64,000 nt of DNA from NCBI GenBank assembly GCA_963711065.1, contig CAVQCO010000006.1, positions 806,001 through 870,000 on the forward strand. The letters are read 5' to 3'. This DNA comes from Bog-473 sp963711065. GTDB taxonomy: Bacteria > Actinomycetota > Acidimicrobiia > Acidimicrobiales > RAAP-2. Shown here one piece after another: positions 43,259 to 52,179 of the stretch (the stretch's first letter is position 1; every line of letters starts with the position of its first letter). The notes beneath the pieces are model-generated. The model saw only the letters and a program-made list of their open reading frames with translations, searched no databases and was not told where the DNA came from. Made by a program: the position numbers and the translations under genes.

Positions 43259-44338
43259 TCAGACGGGGACGCGGGCGGGCAGCCGCCCCACTCCGGGCAC
43301 CACGGTCCCCCGCAGCGCTCGCAAGGTCTGGCGGTAGGAGCCGATCAGGCTGTCCTCTTGGTAGCCGAAGCCGTTGTCGAGGCAGAAGGCCCTGACGATC
43401 CCTTGCGCCCGCGCCAGGTTGGGGCGGGGCATGCTCGGGAAGAGATGGTGCTCAATCTGGTAGTTGAGCCCGCCCAGTAACAGGTTGGTGAAACGGCCGC
43501 CCACGATGTTGCGCGAGGTCACCACCTGACGCCGGGCGAAGCTCAGCCCCGCGTCGGAGTCGATGATCGGCATGCCCTTGTGGTTGGGGGCGAAGCTGCA
43601 ACCGAGGTACACCGAGAACACCGCCTGCTGCAGCGCGATGAACGCCAGTCCCTTCAGGGGGGACAGGACCCAGAAGACGCACGTGAGATAGAGGGCGGCG
43701 TGCAGCGCCAGGAGGGCACCCTCCACCGCGGCGGCACGGTCGCGCTGGCGGATCAGCCGCTGGATGCTGAGCACGTAGATGCCGGTGCTGCGCAGGACCA
43801 TGAGCGGGAAGAAGAGCGGCGCCCGCCAACGCTCGAGGACGCGGGTCAGGCGGCCGGGCGCGTCAACTCCCCCGGCCTGAGCCGCACCCCCGTCGCCCAC
43901 GTCGGGGTCGCGCCCCACCTCGTTGGGATGGGCGTGATGGGCGCTGTGCTTGGGCACCCACCAACCGAAGCTCATGCCGATCAGCACGTTCCCGACTGCG
44001 AACCCGAGCAACCGGTTGGCCCGGCGAGAGCGGAACACCTCCTGGTGCCCGGCATCGTGCCCCACGAAGCCGAGCTGGGTGAACATGAGCCCGAGGAGCG
44101 CGGCGATAGCCAGCACGAACCAGGTGTTCCCGAGCAACACGAGTCCGGCGAAGCAGGCGCCGAACGCGCCGACCGTCAGCGGGATCTTGGTGCTGTAGTA
44201 CCCGAGGCGCCGGTCGAGCAGCCCCGCCTCGCGGACCTGACGGGCGAGGCTCCCGAAATCCTCGGCGGAGACGAAGGGGTCGGCGGGGACTTCAACGGTG
44301 TTCGTCTGCACAGTTCCACTTCCGCGAAATCCCGTCAT
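43259..44338 (-). CDS. Membrane fatty-acid desaturase (acyl-lipid/linoleoyl-CoA type)
   Basis: This 359-residue di-iron desaturase has the three histidine boxes HDAGH (94-98), HSAHH (131-135) and QIEHH (294-298), with paired membrane helices between them. The Q in the third box is typical of front-end or linoleoyl-CoA-like desaturases. ATG 44338 is used. It introduces a double bond into membrane acyl chains. No cytochrome b5 domain is fused, so a separate electron donor is needed. Confidence 0.92.
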   Translation of the reverse strand: MTGFRGSGTVQTNTVEVPADPFVSAEDFGSLARQVREAGLLDRRLGYYSTKIPLTVGAFGACFAGLVLLGNTWFVLAIAALLGLMFTQLGFVGHDAGHQEVFRSRRANRLLGFAVGNVLIGMSFGWWVPKHSAHHAHPNEVGRDPDVGDGGAAQAGGVDAPGRLTRVLERWRAPLFFPLMVLRSTGIYVLSIQRLIRQRDRAAAVEGALLALHAALYLTCVFWVLSPLKGLAFIALQQAVFSVYLGCSFAPNHKGMPIIDSDAGLSFARRQVVTSRNIVGGRFTNLLLGGLNYQIEHHLFPSMPRPNLARAQGIVRAFCLDNGFGYQEDSLIGSYRQTLRALRGTVVPGVGRLPARVPV

Positions 44339-44575
44339 AGAGCGCTACCGCGGACCGAGGCAACACCGAGAGTCGACGCTCTCATTCCGTGCTCGAACTC
44401 TAGACCGTCGCGGCTGCACGTTCAGTGCGCCGTCGTGGTCGTCGCGCGACGAAGCGCGATGGGGCGCGGCACGCCCCTGTTTGGGGGCACCACCATTGGG
44501 GGTCGCGGGTGCGCGCGCCGTAGGAAGCCAAGGTGAGCGGTTCGAGATGGTGTGGTGGCCCCGCTGAACGATCGC

Positions 44576-45250
44576 CTACGTACCCTCGGGCTCGTCGAAG
44601 GGCACCCGCGCCGCCGCGGCGGTCTGCGCATCGAGCAACTGGTGCGAGTAGATGTCGAGCAGCGCCACGGCGAGCAGCTGATCCCCTTCGGGCTCGAAGA
44701 TGTCCGCGCCGATCTCCCGGGACACGTGGTCGTGGAGCAGGGGGATGCCCATCGCCATCGCCGTGACGAGGGTCGCCCGAACCCGCCGCCCGACCGTGGG
44801 CGGTTCGGGGCGCAACGCGTCGGCCCGGGCCAGCCACTGCTCCGTCATGGCCACCATCTCCTCGAAGATCGGCGTCGCGGAGGCGGACCCGTCTGCCAGG
44901 GAACGCGCCACGTAGCGCCCGAAGCGCCTGGAGGCCTGCCTGCCGGCGGCCCCGGAACCGGGGTCCTCGAGGAGCTCCGCGTTCAGGCGGTGCAGCATCT
45001 CGAACACGTAGTCGTCGCAGGCCCTCCGCAATGCCTCCTTCGAGCCGTAGTGATGCCGGAGCAGCCCGGGTGACACGCCCGCGCTGCGGGCGATGGACCG
45101 GATCGTCGCCCCCTCGTAGCCGTCGTCGGCGAAGTGCTTGAGGGCGGACTCTCGGATGCGGGCCCGCGCGGTCAAGTCCTCGAACGCGACGCCACCGTCG
45201 TCCATGGGCTCACTCATGGGAGGGCCCGCGCCGGTCGCCTGCGCGCTCAC
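44576..45250 (-). CDS. TetR-family regulator, last gene of the ABC-2 exporter operon
   Basis: This protein of up to 224 residues has the helix-turn-helix ARIRESALKHFADDGYEGATIRSIARSAGVSPGLLRHHYGSK. GTG 45250 overlaps the permease stop (GTGA); ATG 45217 is an alternative giving 213 residues. As third gene after the ATPase and permease, it probably represses its own operon through the palindrome at 47842-47867. Confidence 0.88.
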   Translation of the reverse strand: MSAQATGAGPPMSEPMDDGGVAFEDLTARARIRESALKHFADDGYEGATIRSIARSAGVSPGLLRHHYGSKEALRRACDDYVFEMLHRLNAELLEDPGSGAAGRQASRRFGRYVARSLADGSASATPIFEEMVAMTEQWLARADALRPEPPTVGRRVRATLVTAMAMGIPLLHDHVSREIGADIFEPEGDQLLAVALLDIYSHQLLDAQTAAAARVPFDEPEGT

Positions 45251-46911
45251 GCCTCTTGCAGGTCCCGTCGGCGGAAGCAGAACCCACCGAGAACCGCCGT
45301 CCCCACGCCGATGGCGGTCATGACGCCATTGGCCTCCCAGTTGGGTGACACGGCCGGAGCCGCGGCCATCTGGTGGAAGACCGAGGTGTCGAGGATCCAG
45401 TGATCGACGGCACCGATGCCTCCCACGATCTCCAACAGGAACGACCAGGCCACCACCCCGTAGACGACTCCCGAGGTGAGGCGGGGCCGAATCCCGAAGG
45501 CGAGGACGCCGAGGCCGAGGACCGTGATCGCCGGCGGCACGATGTTCACCCCCGCCGCGAGCAGGTCCGTGAAGCTCACCCCGCCGTGCTCGCTGGCGGC
45601 GCCGAGCCACGCGAACACCCCGGCGGTCACGCCGGCGAGGAGGAGGACGACCACCGCGACGACGAGCCGCCCCCCGAGCCACCCCGATCGGGAGACCGGC
45701 CCGGCGAGGATCTGGTCGAGCCGGCCTCCCGACTCCTCCGACCGCGCCTGCGTGACCTGGCCCGCCGCGACGAACGCCACGAGCACCGCCAGGACGAGGA
45801 AGCACACGCCCAGGACGGCTTCGGTGCCGTTCCCCCTCGCGCCGAGCCGGGCGAACACCTGCTGCACCGAAGAACCGGAGATCGTCATACCGGCCGACTT
45901 GGCGACGAGGCCGTACAGGAACCCGGAAACGGCGATCGCCACCCCCCAGCCGATGACGGTGGCTCTCGTCAACCGGATGGCCAAGCCGGTCGGCCCGAAG
46001 AGCAGGCGCAGACGGGGCCGTGCGTGGGCCTGGTCCGGAACGATGCTCGCTCCCACGTCTCGTGTGCCGGCGAGGTGCACGGCGAGGACCGCCAGCACCC
46101 CGGTGAAGGCGACGATCGGCAAGAGCGCCATGGGTCGCGGCCCCGCGAGGGGCTGCAGCTCCTCGACCCAGCCGAGCGGGGACAACCAGATCATCCAGTG
46201 CAGGCCGACGCCGGCGTCGGCGATCATCCGAACGGCGTAGGCCACGCCCAGGAACACGGCGGCGAAGGAGGCCGCCTGGCGCCGGGTGCCCGCCAGCTGG
46301 CTGGTGAACGCACCCACGGCCAGGAACATGCACGCCGTTCCCACCATGGCCAGGGCGAAGTAGAGGGAGGGTCCGGCGGAGATGCCGACGCTGTGGCTGC
46401 GGCCCGACAACACCGTGATCACCGCGGTGATCGCCCACAACACCACGAGACCGGCGCCCAACCCGGCCAACGCCTGGGTGGTCGCGCCCTTCCTGGTCGT
46501 GTGACCGGAGAGCACCACCTCCCACCGGCCCTCGTCCTCCTCGCCGCGCAGCAGCCGGGTGCTGAGCAGCAACCCCCACACGGCACCGAGGATCATGAGG
46601 GTCATGGAGATCTTGAAGACCGTGAAGCCCCCGACCGTCTGCAACTGTGGGGCCGGTCCGAACAAGGCGCTCGTGGCCTTGTTCGCGCCGTAGGCAGCGG
46701 CGAGCGCGTCGCGCTCGGCCGCCGTCTTGTAGATCCTGGTGTAGCTGATCTGTGACGAGGCGACGGCGATGCCGAAGACGTACCCCCACACCACGCCGGA
46801 GCGGACAGCCTTGCGCGCGGTGAGCCCGCCGACGACCGTGCCCGGGGACCGTTCGGCGTCAAGGTGCGGCGCGACGGCGGCGTCGGCGTGCATCGTGCCG
46901 GGCAGGCTCAC
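45247..46911 (-). CDS. ABC-2-type exporter permease (12-helix)
   Basis: This 554-residue membrane protein has about twelve hydrophobic segments in two similar halves. Each half has a cytoplasmic LRGEEDEGRWEVVLSG- or RSEESGGRLDQILAGPVS-like stretch, typical of the tylosin/anthracycline-type exporter permeases. GTG 46911 overlaps the ATPase stop (GTGA). It pairs with the ATPase upstream, whose frame is broken in this sequence. Confidence 0.87.
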   Translation of the reverse strand: MSLPGTMHADAAVAPHLDAERSPGTVVGGLTARKAVRSGVVWGYVFGIAVASSQISYTRIYKTAAERDALAAAYGANKATSALFGPAPQLQTVGGFTVFKISMTLMILGAVWGLLLSTRLLRGEEDEGRWEVVLSGHTTRKGATTQALAGLGAGLVVLWAITAVITVLSGRSHSVGISAGPSLYFALAMVGTACMFLAVGAFTSQLAGTRRQAASFAAVFLGVAYAVRMIADAGVGLHWMIWLSPLGWVEELQPLAGPRPMALLPIVAFTGVLAVLAVHLAGTRDVGASIVPDQAHARPRLRLLFGPTGLAIRLTRATVIGWGVAIAVSGFLYGLVAKSAGMTISGSSVQQVFARLGARGNGTEAVLGVCFLVLAVLVAFVAAGQVTQARSEESGGRLDQILAGPVSRSGWLGGRLVVAVVVLLLAGVTAGVFAWLGAASEHGGVSFTDLLAAGVNIVPPAITVLGLGVLAFGIRPRLTSGVVYGVVAWSFLLEIVGGIGAVDHWILDTSVFHQMAAAPAVSPNWEANGVMTAIGVGTAVLGGFCFRRRDLQEA

Positions 46912-47814
46912 GCAGCGCCTCCCGCCTCCGCCGGCTCGCCGTACTGGGCGAGGAAGAGCTCCTCCAATGAGGGCTCCCGGCTCACGAGCTTGGTCACCCC
47001 TGCGTCGGCCAGCACCTTCAGGAGAGGAGCGATGGAGCCGCGAACCTGGCAGTGAAGGACGTGCCCGTTGTGGACCACCGCGCTGACCCCCGTCACGCCC
47101 GAGACGTCGGGGACGCGCCCGTCGAAGACACCCTCGACGCTCACCGCGCTCGAGGTGCCGCATGTCCGCCAGCGAGCCCGACTCGACCAGCTTTCCTGCT
47201 CTGAGGATGCCGACGCGGTCGCACAGCGCCTCGACCTCGCTCAAGATGTGCGACGAGAGGAAGACCGACTGGCCCCGGTCCCGCGCCTCGCGGACGCACT
47301 GGCGGAACGCCTGCTCCATGAGCGGATCGAGCCCGCTGGTCGGCTCGTCGAGCACCAGCAGGTCGGGACGGACCATCAGCGCGCCGATCAGGACGACCTT
47401 CTGGCGGTTCCCCTTGGAGTAGGCGCGGACCTTCTTGGTCGGATCGAGCTCGAACCTCTCCATCAACTCGTCCCGATACCCCAGGTCGACCTGGCCGTGG
47501 ATCCGGCCGAGGAGGTGCAGGGTCTCCGCCCCCGTGAGCGACGGCCAGAGGTTGGCTTCCCCGGCCACGTAGGCGAGGCGCTCGTGGGCCTCGACGGGCC
47601 GGCGCCGGCAATCGAGACCGAAGACTTCGCAACGACCCGCCGTCGGCTGCGCCAGCGCCAGCAACAGACGGATGGTGGTCGTCTTGCCCGCGCCGTTCGG
47701 GCCGAGGAACCCCACCACTTCACCCGGCGCGACCTCGAAGTCGAGCTGGTCGAGGGCCACGACGTCGCCGTAGTGCTTGGTCAGACCCTCCGTGCGCACC
47801 GCCATGACACCCAT
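46908..47814 (-). pseudogene. ABC-2 exporter ATPase gene with a single-base frameshift near the 3' end
   Basis: The first 220 residues are an intact drug-exporter-type ATPase: GPNGAGKTT, YSKGNRQKV, LLVLDEPTSGLDPL and FLSSHILSEVEALCDRV. After SGSLADMRHL the frame shifts. The proper C-terminal domain (SVEGVFDGRVPDV through EPSLEELFLAQYGE) lies in another frame from about 47145 to the stop at 46908. One extra base at about 47147-47152 explains it. The core ATPase could still fold, but the read-through product would run into the permease frame. ATG 47814 follows AGGGG. Confidence 0.85.
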
Positions 47815-47841
47815 GCTGACCCCTGTTCGCTCGTCTTGGCA

Positions 47842-47867
47842 CGAGCGTATAGGAAACTATGCGTTCG
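47842..47867. promoter_or_regulatory. Imperfect 26-bp inverted repeat, probable TetR operator of the exporter operon
   Basis: CGAGCGTATAG (47842-47852), GAAA, CTATGCGTTCG (47857-47867): the arms match at 9 of 11 positions. A third partial copy, TTCGTATAGT, overlaps the right arm. It lies about 28 bases upstream of the exporter ATPase start, where the promoter must be, and fits autoregulation by the operon's TetR. Confidence 0.65.
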
Positions 47868-47873
47868 TATAGT

Positions 47874-48180
47874 CCCGCCAGAGCTCTTCGAAGGACAGAG
47901 CGCCGGGCTCGCCGACGTGCAGCCGGCCGGTGAGAAATACCCGCTGACGTGCGGGCGGCAGGTCGAGCCGTCCGACTGGAGAACGAATCGGGAGGAAGAG
48001 GAGAACGGTGCTCTACCCGTCCGGCCACAGAATGGCCTCCTTCATCTTTTTTTGGTCCGACCGGTCGGCGGGTAAACGTCTGAGTCGTCAGGGGTTCGAT
48101 GAGGGCGTGGGTGCCGAAAACTGATCCCTCACACTGCGACGACAGCGCGTGCAGTCACATTTTCAAAAAGCAGAACGCCA
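47874..48180. other. Intergenic stretch between the exporter operon and the second importer
   Basis: No gene is supported here. The perfect palindrome CCGACCGGTCGG (48057-48068) resembles operators bound by many actinobacterial TetR proteins. A T7 run precedes it on the plus strand, which is the wrong order for a terminator. The DNA is less GC-rich than its surroundings, as expected for a control region. Confidence 0.5.
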
Positions 48181-48209
48181 TTGGCCGTCCGAGATTCCTC
48201 GGTTATAGT
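48181..48209 (+). promoter_or_regulatory. Promoter of the second HAAT importer
   Basis: TTGGCC (48181-48186) and TATAGT (48204-48209) are 17 bases apart. Transcription would start near 48216, giving a leader of about 150 bases before ATG 48366. The -10 is a near match to consensus and the spacing is ideal. Confidence 0.6.
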
Positions 48210-48223
48210 GACCCGCGTTGGTG

Positions 48224-48250
48224 AGGCACCGCTCACTTAGGAGTGCCTAA
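48224..48250 (+). promoter_or_regulatory. Mutually exclusive hairpins in the importer leader
   Basis: AGGCAC (48224-48229) can pair with GTGCCT (48243-48248). Alternatively TTAGG (48237-48241) can pair with CCTAA (48246-48250) across a 4-base loop. The two overlap and cannot form together. They lie at the very start of the predicted transcript. This could be an operator or an RNA switch element. Confidence 0.35.
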
Positions 48251-48365
48251 CCTGGCCCAACGTGCGAACAAGCAGGACCCGCTGCGACGGGGCACAGCGC
48301 AGAGTGGGTGCGGCACGGCAGGATCAAACTGGACACGCGCTGCTGCGCTTGTAAGGGGGCGCCGG

Positions 48366-50402
48366 ATGCTCGAATTCGTGATCGCGGGGCTGGTACTCGG
48401 TGGCATCTACGCGATCGCGTCGGCCGGCCTGGTCATCACGTACACGGCATCGGGAATCCTCAACTTCGCGTTCGGCGCGATGGCCTTCTTCATCGCGCGC
48501 TTCTACTACTACCTCCACACCGAACAGCAGTGGTCGATCTGGGCCGCGGCAATCGTCGCCATCGGTCTCGCGGGACCGGCGATGGGCCTTTTCCTCTACG
48601 CCGTCCTCTTCCGGCACCTGCGGTTCCGCTCGCCGCTCATCAAGGTGGTGGCCACCATCGGGCTGCTTGTGGCCATTCCCGCCGTGGCAACCGTCATCTT
48701 CGGCAGCGGGGCCATCCTGCAGGCCCCGGGCCTCGCACCCGAGCCCGTCCACGTCTATCAGTTCCTCGGCGTCCCGGTGACCCTCGACCAGATCATCGTC
48801 TACATCTGCGTCGTCGCGACGGTGGTCGTGGGTGCCGCCGTGCTGCGCTACACGGAGGTCGGCCTCAAGGTGCGGGCCATGGTCGACTCGCCGGCCATGA
48901 CGGACCTGTCCGGCACGAACCCCAGCGCGGTCTCGGCCGGCGTCTGGGCCGTCAGCGTGTTCTTCGCCGGGCTGACCGGGGTGCTCGCCGCACCGATCAT
49001 CGGGCTCGACCCCAACAACTTCACGCTCTTGATCGCTGCCGCGTTCGCCGCCGTCATCGCGGCGAAGATGCGCAGCCTCCCGATTGCGGTCGGCGTGGGG
49101 CTCCTCATGGGCATCGCCACCTCGCTCGCCCAGCGCTACCTGCCCTCGAACAGCCAGTGGACCGGCGAGATCATCGACGCCATCCCCTTCATCGTGATCG
49201 CCGTGGTGTTGCTCTACAGCCTCGTTCGGCGCGGCAGCGTCGGCGAGATCGAGCGCGTCGGGGGAGCACTGGACCGGGCCATCACGCCCCAGGGGGAGAG
49301 CAAGCTCGCCGGCTCGGCGAGTAGTGCGCTCGAAACGGGTTCCCTGAGCCTGGTGAGCAAGTACACGGGCCCCCTCTTGCTCATCGCCGTAGCCGCCATG
49401 CTCCCCTTCATCCTGTCTGGCTACTGGGTGGGGCTCACCGCCCAGGCCTTTGCCTATGCCGTGATCTTCTTGTCATGGACGCTGGTCACCGGCGAGGGGG
49501 GCATGCTCTGGCTCTGCCAGATCACCTTCGCAGGGATCGGCGCCGTCACCACCGCCGAGCTCGCGACCACCCACGGCTGGCCGGTGCTCGCGGCCGTGCT
49601 CGCCGGCGGGCTGATCGCCATGCTCATCGGACTGGTCGTCGGCCTGCTCTCCATCCGTCTCGGCGACCTGTACGTGGCGCTGGTCACGCTCACGTTCGGG
49701 CTACTGGTGGAGACGCTGGTCTTCACCCTGCCGCAGTTCGTCAACAGCGGCCTCGGGCTGACGCTCAACCGCCCGAGCTTCGCCACCTCCGATCGCGCCT
49801 ACGCCTACCTCTGCCTCGCTGCCTTCGTGATCGTGGCGCTGTTCATCCTGAACTACCGCCGCTCGACGACGGGGCTGGCGATGAACGCCGTGCGCTGGAG
49901 CAGCGCGGGCGCGCGCACGACGGGCGTGAGCGTCGTGCAGATGAAGGTCACGGTCGCCGCGCTGGGCGCCCTCGTGGCCGGCATCGGCGGCGGCCTCCTG
50001 GCCCTCGCGCAGACCTCGGTGGTGCCGAACGAGTTCGCCACCTTCCTGGGCGTGGTCTGGCTCGCCGTCCTCGTCACCATCGGTATTCGCTCTACCGCGG
50101 CGGCCATGGTGGCGGCGCTGTCCTTCGTCATGCTGCCCGCCATCGCCCAGGCGTACCTGCCCAGTTGGACGGGCAATTGGCTCCCCGTGTTCTTCGGCCT
50201 CGGCGCCGTCTCCGCGGCGCGATACCCCGAAGGGACCCTCGCGGAGCTCAGCCGGAGGTTCCGCGGCTCGCTCTTGCGTCTGGCCGACCGTCAGGGGCCT
50301 CCGGTGTTCGACTCGCTGTCGCCCGACGCCGGCGCCCCCGACGGCGAGACCGCGGGCGGCGTCGCGCCCGAGGGGTCGGTGATGGTGGAGAACGTGCCGT
50401 GA
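48366..50402 (+). CDS. Fused LivH-LivM permease of the second HAAT importer
   Basis: This 678-residue protein joins two permeases. Residues 1 to about 300 are LivH-like (LVLGGIYAIASAGLVITYTASGILNFAFGAM). From about 335 a LivM-like half follows (FLSWTLVTGEGGMLWLCQITFAGIGAV, later RSTTGLAMNAVRWSSAGARTTGV). A polar linker (about 295-330) connects them. The fusion guarantees a 1:1 pair. ATG 48366 follows AAGGGGGCGCCGG; a longer upstream extension lacks hydrophobic character. It overlaps the next gene by GTGA. Confidence 0.92.
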   Translation: MLEFVIAGLVLGGIYAIASAGLVITYTASGILNFAFGAMAFFIARFYYYLHTEQQWSIWAAAIVAIGLAGPAMGLFLYAVLFRHLRFRSPLIKVVATIGLLVAIPAVATVIFGSGAILQAPGLAPEPVHVYQFLGVPVTLDQIIVYICVVATVVVGAAVLRYTEVGLKVRAMVDSPAMTDLSGTNPSAVSAGVWAVSVFFAGLTGVLAAPIIGLDPNNFTLLIAAAFAAVIAAKMRSLPIAVGVGLLMGIATSLAQRYLPSNSQWTGEIIDAIPFIVIAVVLLYSLVRRGSVGEIERVGGALDRAITPQGESKLAGSASSALETGSLSLVSKYTGPLLLIAVAAMLPFILSGYWVGLTAQAFAYAVIFLSWTLVTGEGGMLWLCQITFAGIGAVTTAELATTHGWPVLAAVLAGGLIAMLIGLVVGLLSIRLGDLYVALVTLTFGLLVETLVFTLPQFVNSGLGLTLNRPSFATSDRAYAYLCLAAFVIVALFILNYRRSTTGLAMNAVRWSSAGARTTGVSVVQMKVTVAALGALVAGIGGGLLALAQTSVVPNEFATFLGVVWLAVLVTIGIRSTAAAMVAALSFVMLPAIAQAYLPSWTGNWLPVFFGLGAVSAARYPEGTLAELSRRFRGSLLRLADRQGPPVFDSLSPDAGAPDGETAGGVAPEGSVMVENVP

Positions 50403-51241
50403 CGATGTCCGTGGTGGACGAGGCCACGACCACGCCCGTGCTCTCCGCACGAGGCGTCACCGTCACCTTCGGCGGCCTGCGCGCGCTCTCGGAGGTGGAC
50501 CTCGACGTCGCTCCCCGGTCGATCGCGGGGCTGGTCGGCCCCAACGGCGCTGGCAAGACGACCATGCTCGCCGTGCTCTCGGGCCTGCTCCGCCCGAACA
50601 GCGGCCGCGTCGCGCTCCGCGGCGAGGACGTCACCGATGCCTCGCCCCAGGCCCGGGCCCGCCGCGGCCTGGCCCGCACCTTTCAACAGCCCGAGCTGTT
50701 CTTGGGCCTGACAGTCCGCGAGCACCTCGTCTTGGCCTACCGGGTGCGGTACGAACGGCGGCGGCTCATGCGCGACATGGTCGACCCCCGGTTTTGGCGC
50801 CCACCCTCGACCGCTGAGCACGATCGCGTCGACGGACTCCTCGAGTTGCTCAACCTGACCACGGTGGCCAAGGCGCCCGTGGCGGCGCTGCCCCTCGGGA
50901 TGAGCCGGCTTGTCGAGGTGGGCCGGGCGCTGGCCAGTGACCCGGAGGTCGTCCTCCTCGACGAACCCCTCTCCGGGCTCGACATGAAGGCCTCGGAGAA
51001 ACTGCTGGCGGTGTTCCAGAGAGTCGTGGAGCAGTCCGAGCAGAACGTCTCGCTCCTGCTCGTCGAGCACGATGTGGCGGCGGTGCTCGCGCTCTCCAGC
51101 TGGATCTTCGTGCTGGACTTCGGTGAGTGCATCGCGGCGGACTGCCCCGAAGTCATCAGGCGGGATCCAATGGTCCGGGCGGCATATCTCGGCGACGACG
51201 AGCTGATCCAGAACGAGCCGACCGGAACGGGCGAGGCGTGA
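50399..51241 (+). CDS. HAAT importer ATPase, LivG-type (second system)
   Basis: This 280-residue ATPase has Walker A GPNGAGKTT, Q-loop ARTFQQPELFLGLTVREHLV, a non-classical signature LPLGMSRLVEVGRAL and Walker B VVLLDEPLSGLD. Unlike the first system's LivG, the signature glycine is kept. GTG 50399 overlaps the permease stop; ATG 50405 is close by. It is coupled to the LivF-type gene downstream by another GTGA. Confidence 0.9.
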   Translation: MTMSVVDEATTTPVLSARGVTVTFGGLRALSEVDLDVAPRSIAGLVGPNGAGKTTMLAVLSGLLRPNSGRVALRGEDVTDASPQARARRGLARTFQQPELFLGLTVREHLVLAYRVRYERRRLMRDMVDPRFWRPPSTAEHDRVDGLLELLNLTTVAKAPVAALPLGMSRLVEVGRALASDPEVVLLDEPLSGLDMKASEKLLAVFQRVVEQSEQNVSLLLVEHDVAAVLALSSWIFVLDFGECIAADCPEVIRRDPMVRAAYLGDDELIQNEPTGTGEA

Positions 51242-51972
51242 GCGAGCCCATCCTCAAGGTCGAGGACCTCCACGTCCGTTACGGGACGTCGCAGGCGCTG
51301 TTCGGCGTCTCGACGGAGGTCGCACAAGGGTCCGTCCTGGCGGTGCTGGGAGCCAACGGGGCCGGCAAGAGCACGCTGGCGCGCACCATCTCGGGCCTCG
51401 TGCCGCCCTTCGGCGGCCGTGTCACCTTCGACGGCCAGAACATCACCGGCAAGGCCGCCCACCGTGTCCGCAAGCTCGGGCTCACCTACATCCCGGAGGG
51501 TCGCGGCATCTTCCCGGGCCTCACCGTCATCGACAACCTCAAGATGGCCGTCGCCCAGGTGAAACGGAACGAGCGCTCGCCTGCCATCGACCGGGCGATC
51601 GAGCTGTTCCCGGTGCTCGGGTCCCGGCGATCGCAACAGGCCGGAAGCCTGTCGGGCGGCGAGCAGCAGATGCTCGCACTGGCCCGGGCCGTGGCGGTGC
51701 TGCCCAAACTGATCATCGCGGACGAGCTGTCCCTCGGACTGGCGCCACAGATCGTCGAAGCCGTGTTCAAGAGCCTCGAAGAGACGCGTCGATCGGGCGT
51801 CACCATCGTCCTGAGCGAGCAGTTCGTGCACCGGGCGCTCGCGCTGGCCGACACCTGCATGATCCTCACCCGCGGGCGGGTCGGCTGGTCGGGCCGGGCG
51901 TCGGACGCGGGCACGGAAATCATCGACCGCTATCTCGGCGACGCCGAGCCGTCGCACGCCCCGGTGACTTGA
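51238..51972 (+). CDS. HAAT importer ATPase, LivF-type (second system)
   Basis: This 244-residue ATPase has GANGAGKST, YIPEGRGIFPGLTVIDNLKMA, signature LSGGEQQMLALARA, Walker B LIIADELSLGLAP and LSEQFVHRALAL. The last has serine where LivF usually has valine-glutamate, a minor oddity. GTG 51238 overlaps the upstream stop. It completes the ATPase pair of the second importer. Confidence 0.91.
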   Translation: MSEPILKVEDLHVRYGTSQALFGVSTEVAQGSVLAVLGANGAGKSTLARTISGLVPPFGGRVTFDGQNITGKAAHRVRKLGLTYIPEGRGIFPGLTVIDNLKMAVAQVKRNERSPAIDRAIELFPVLGSRRSQQAGSLSGGEQQMLALARAVAVLPKLIIADELSLGLAPQIVEAVFKSLEETRRSGVTIVLSEQFVHRALALADTCMILTRGRVGWSGRASDAGTEIIDRYLGDAEPSHAPVT

Positions 51973-52179
51973 CGTGACCAATGGGAATGTCGGTGACCCG
52001 TTGGGCTTCATCGGATCGGGGGTGCGCCTACTCGACGGGGGTGACTGAACTTTGGTCTCTCGAATAGCTACGCTCCGGCCCCTGGCGATGGGCCATCGGG
52101 TCCGCGTAGCCCCGATGGGCGGCAGCAGAAGGCGACGCCGCTCTCATGCGAAGGAACTTGCGTTCCGGGGAGGAAGCAC

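Noticed and set aside
45247..47814. A single 855-residue ATPase-permease fusion in the exporter operon
   Set aside because: The continuous frame crosses about 75 residues of arginine-rich nonsense, where the true ATPase C-terminus is in another frame. The permease has its own GTG start overlapping the ATPase stop. A frameshift explains the apparent fusion.
48041..48068. T-run plus CCGACCGGTCGG as an intrinsic terminator
   Set aside because: On the plus strand the T-run comes before the palindrome; on the minus strand the hairpin is followed by A, not U. Neither order ends transcription, so an operator is more likely.
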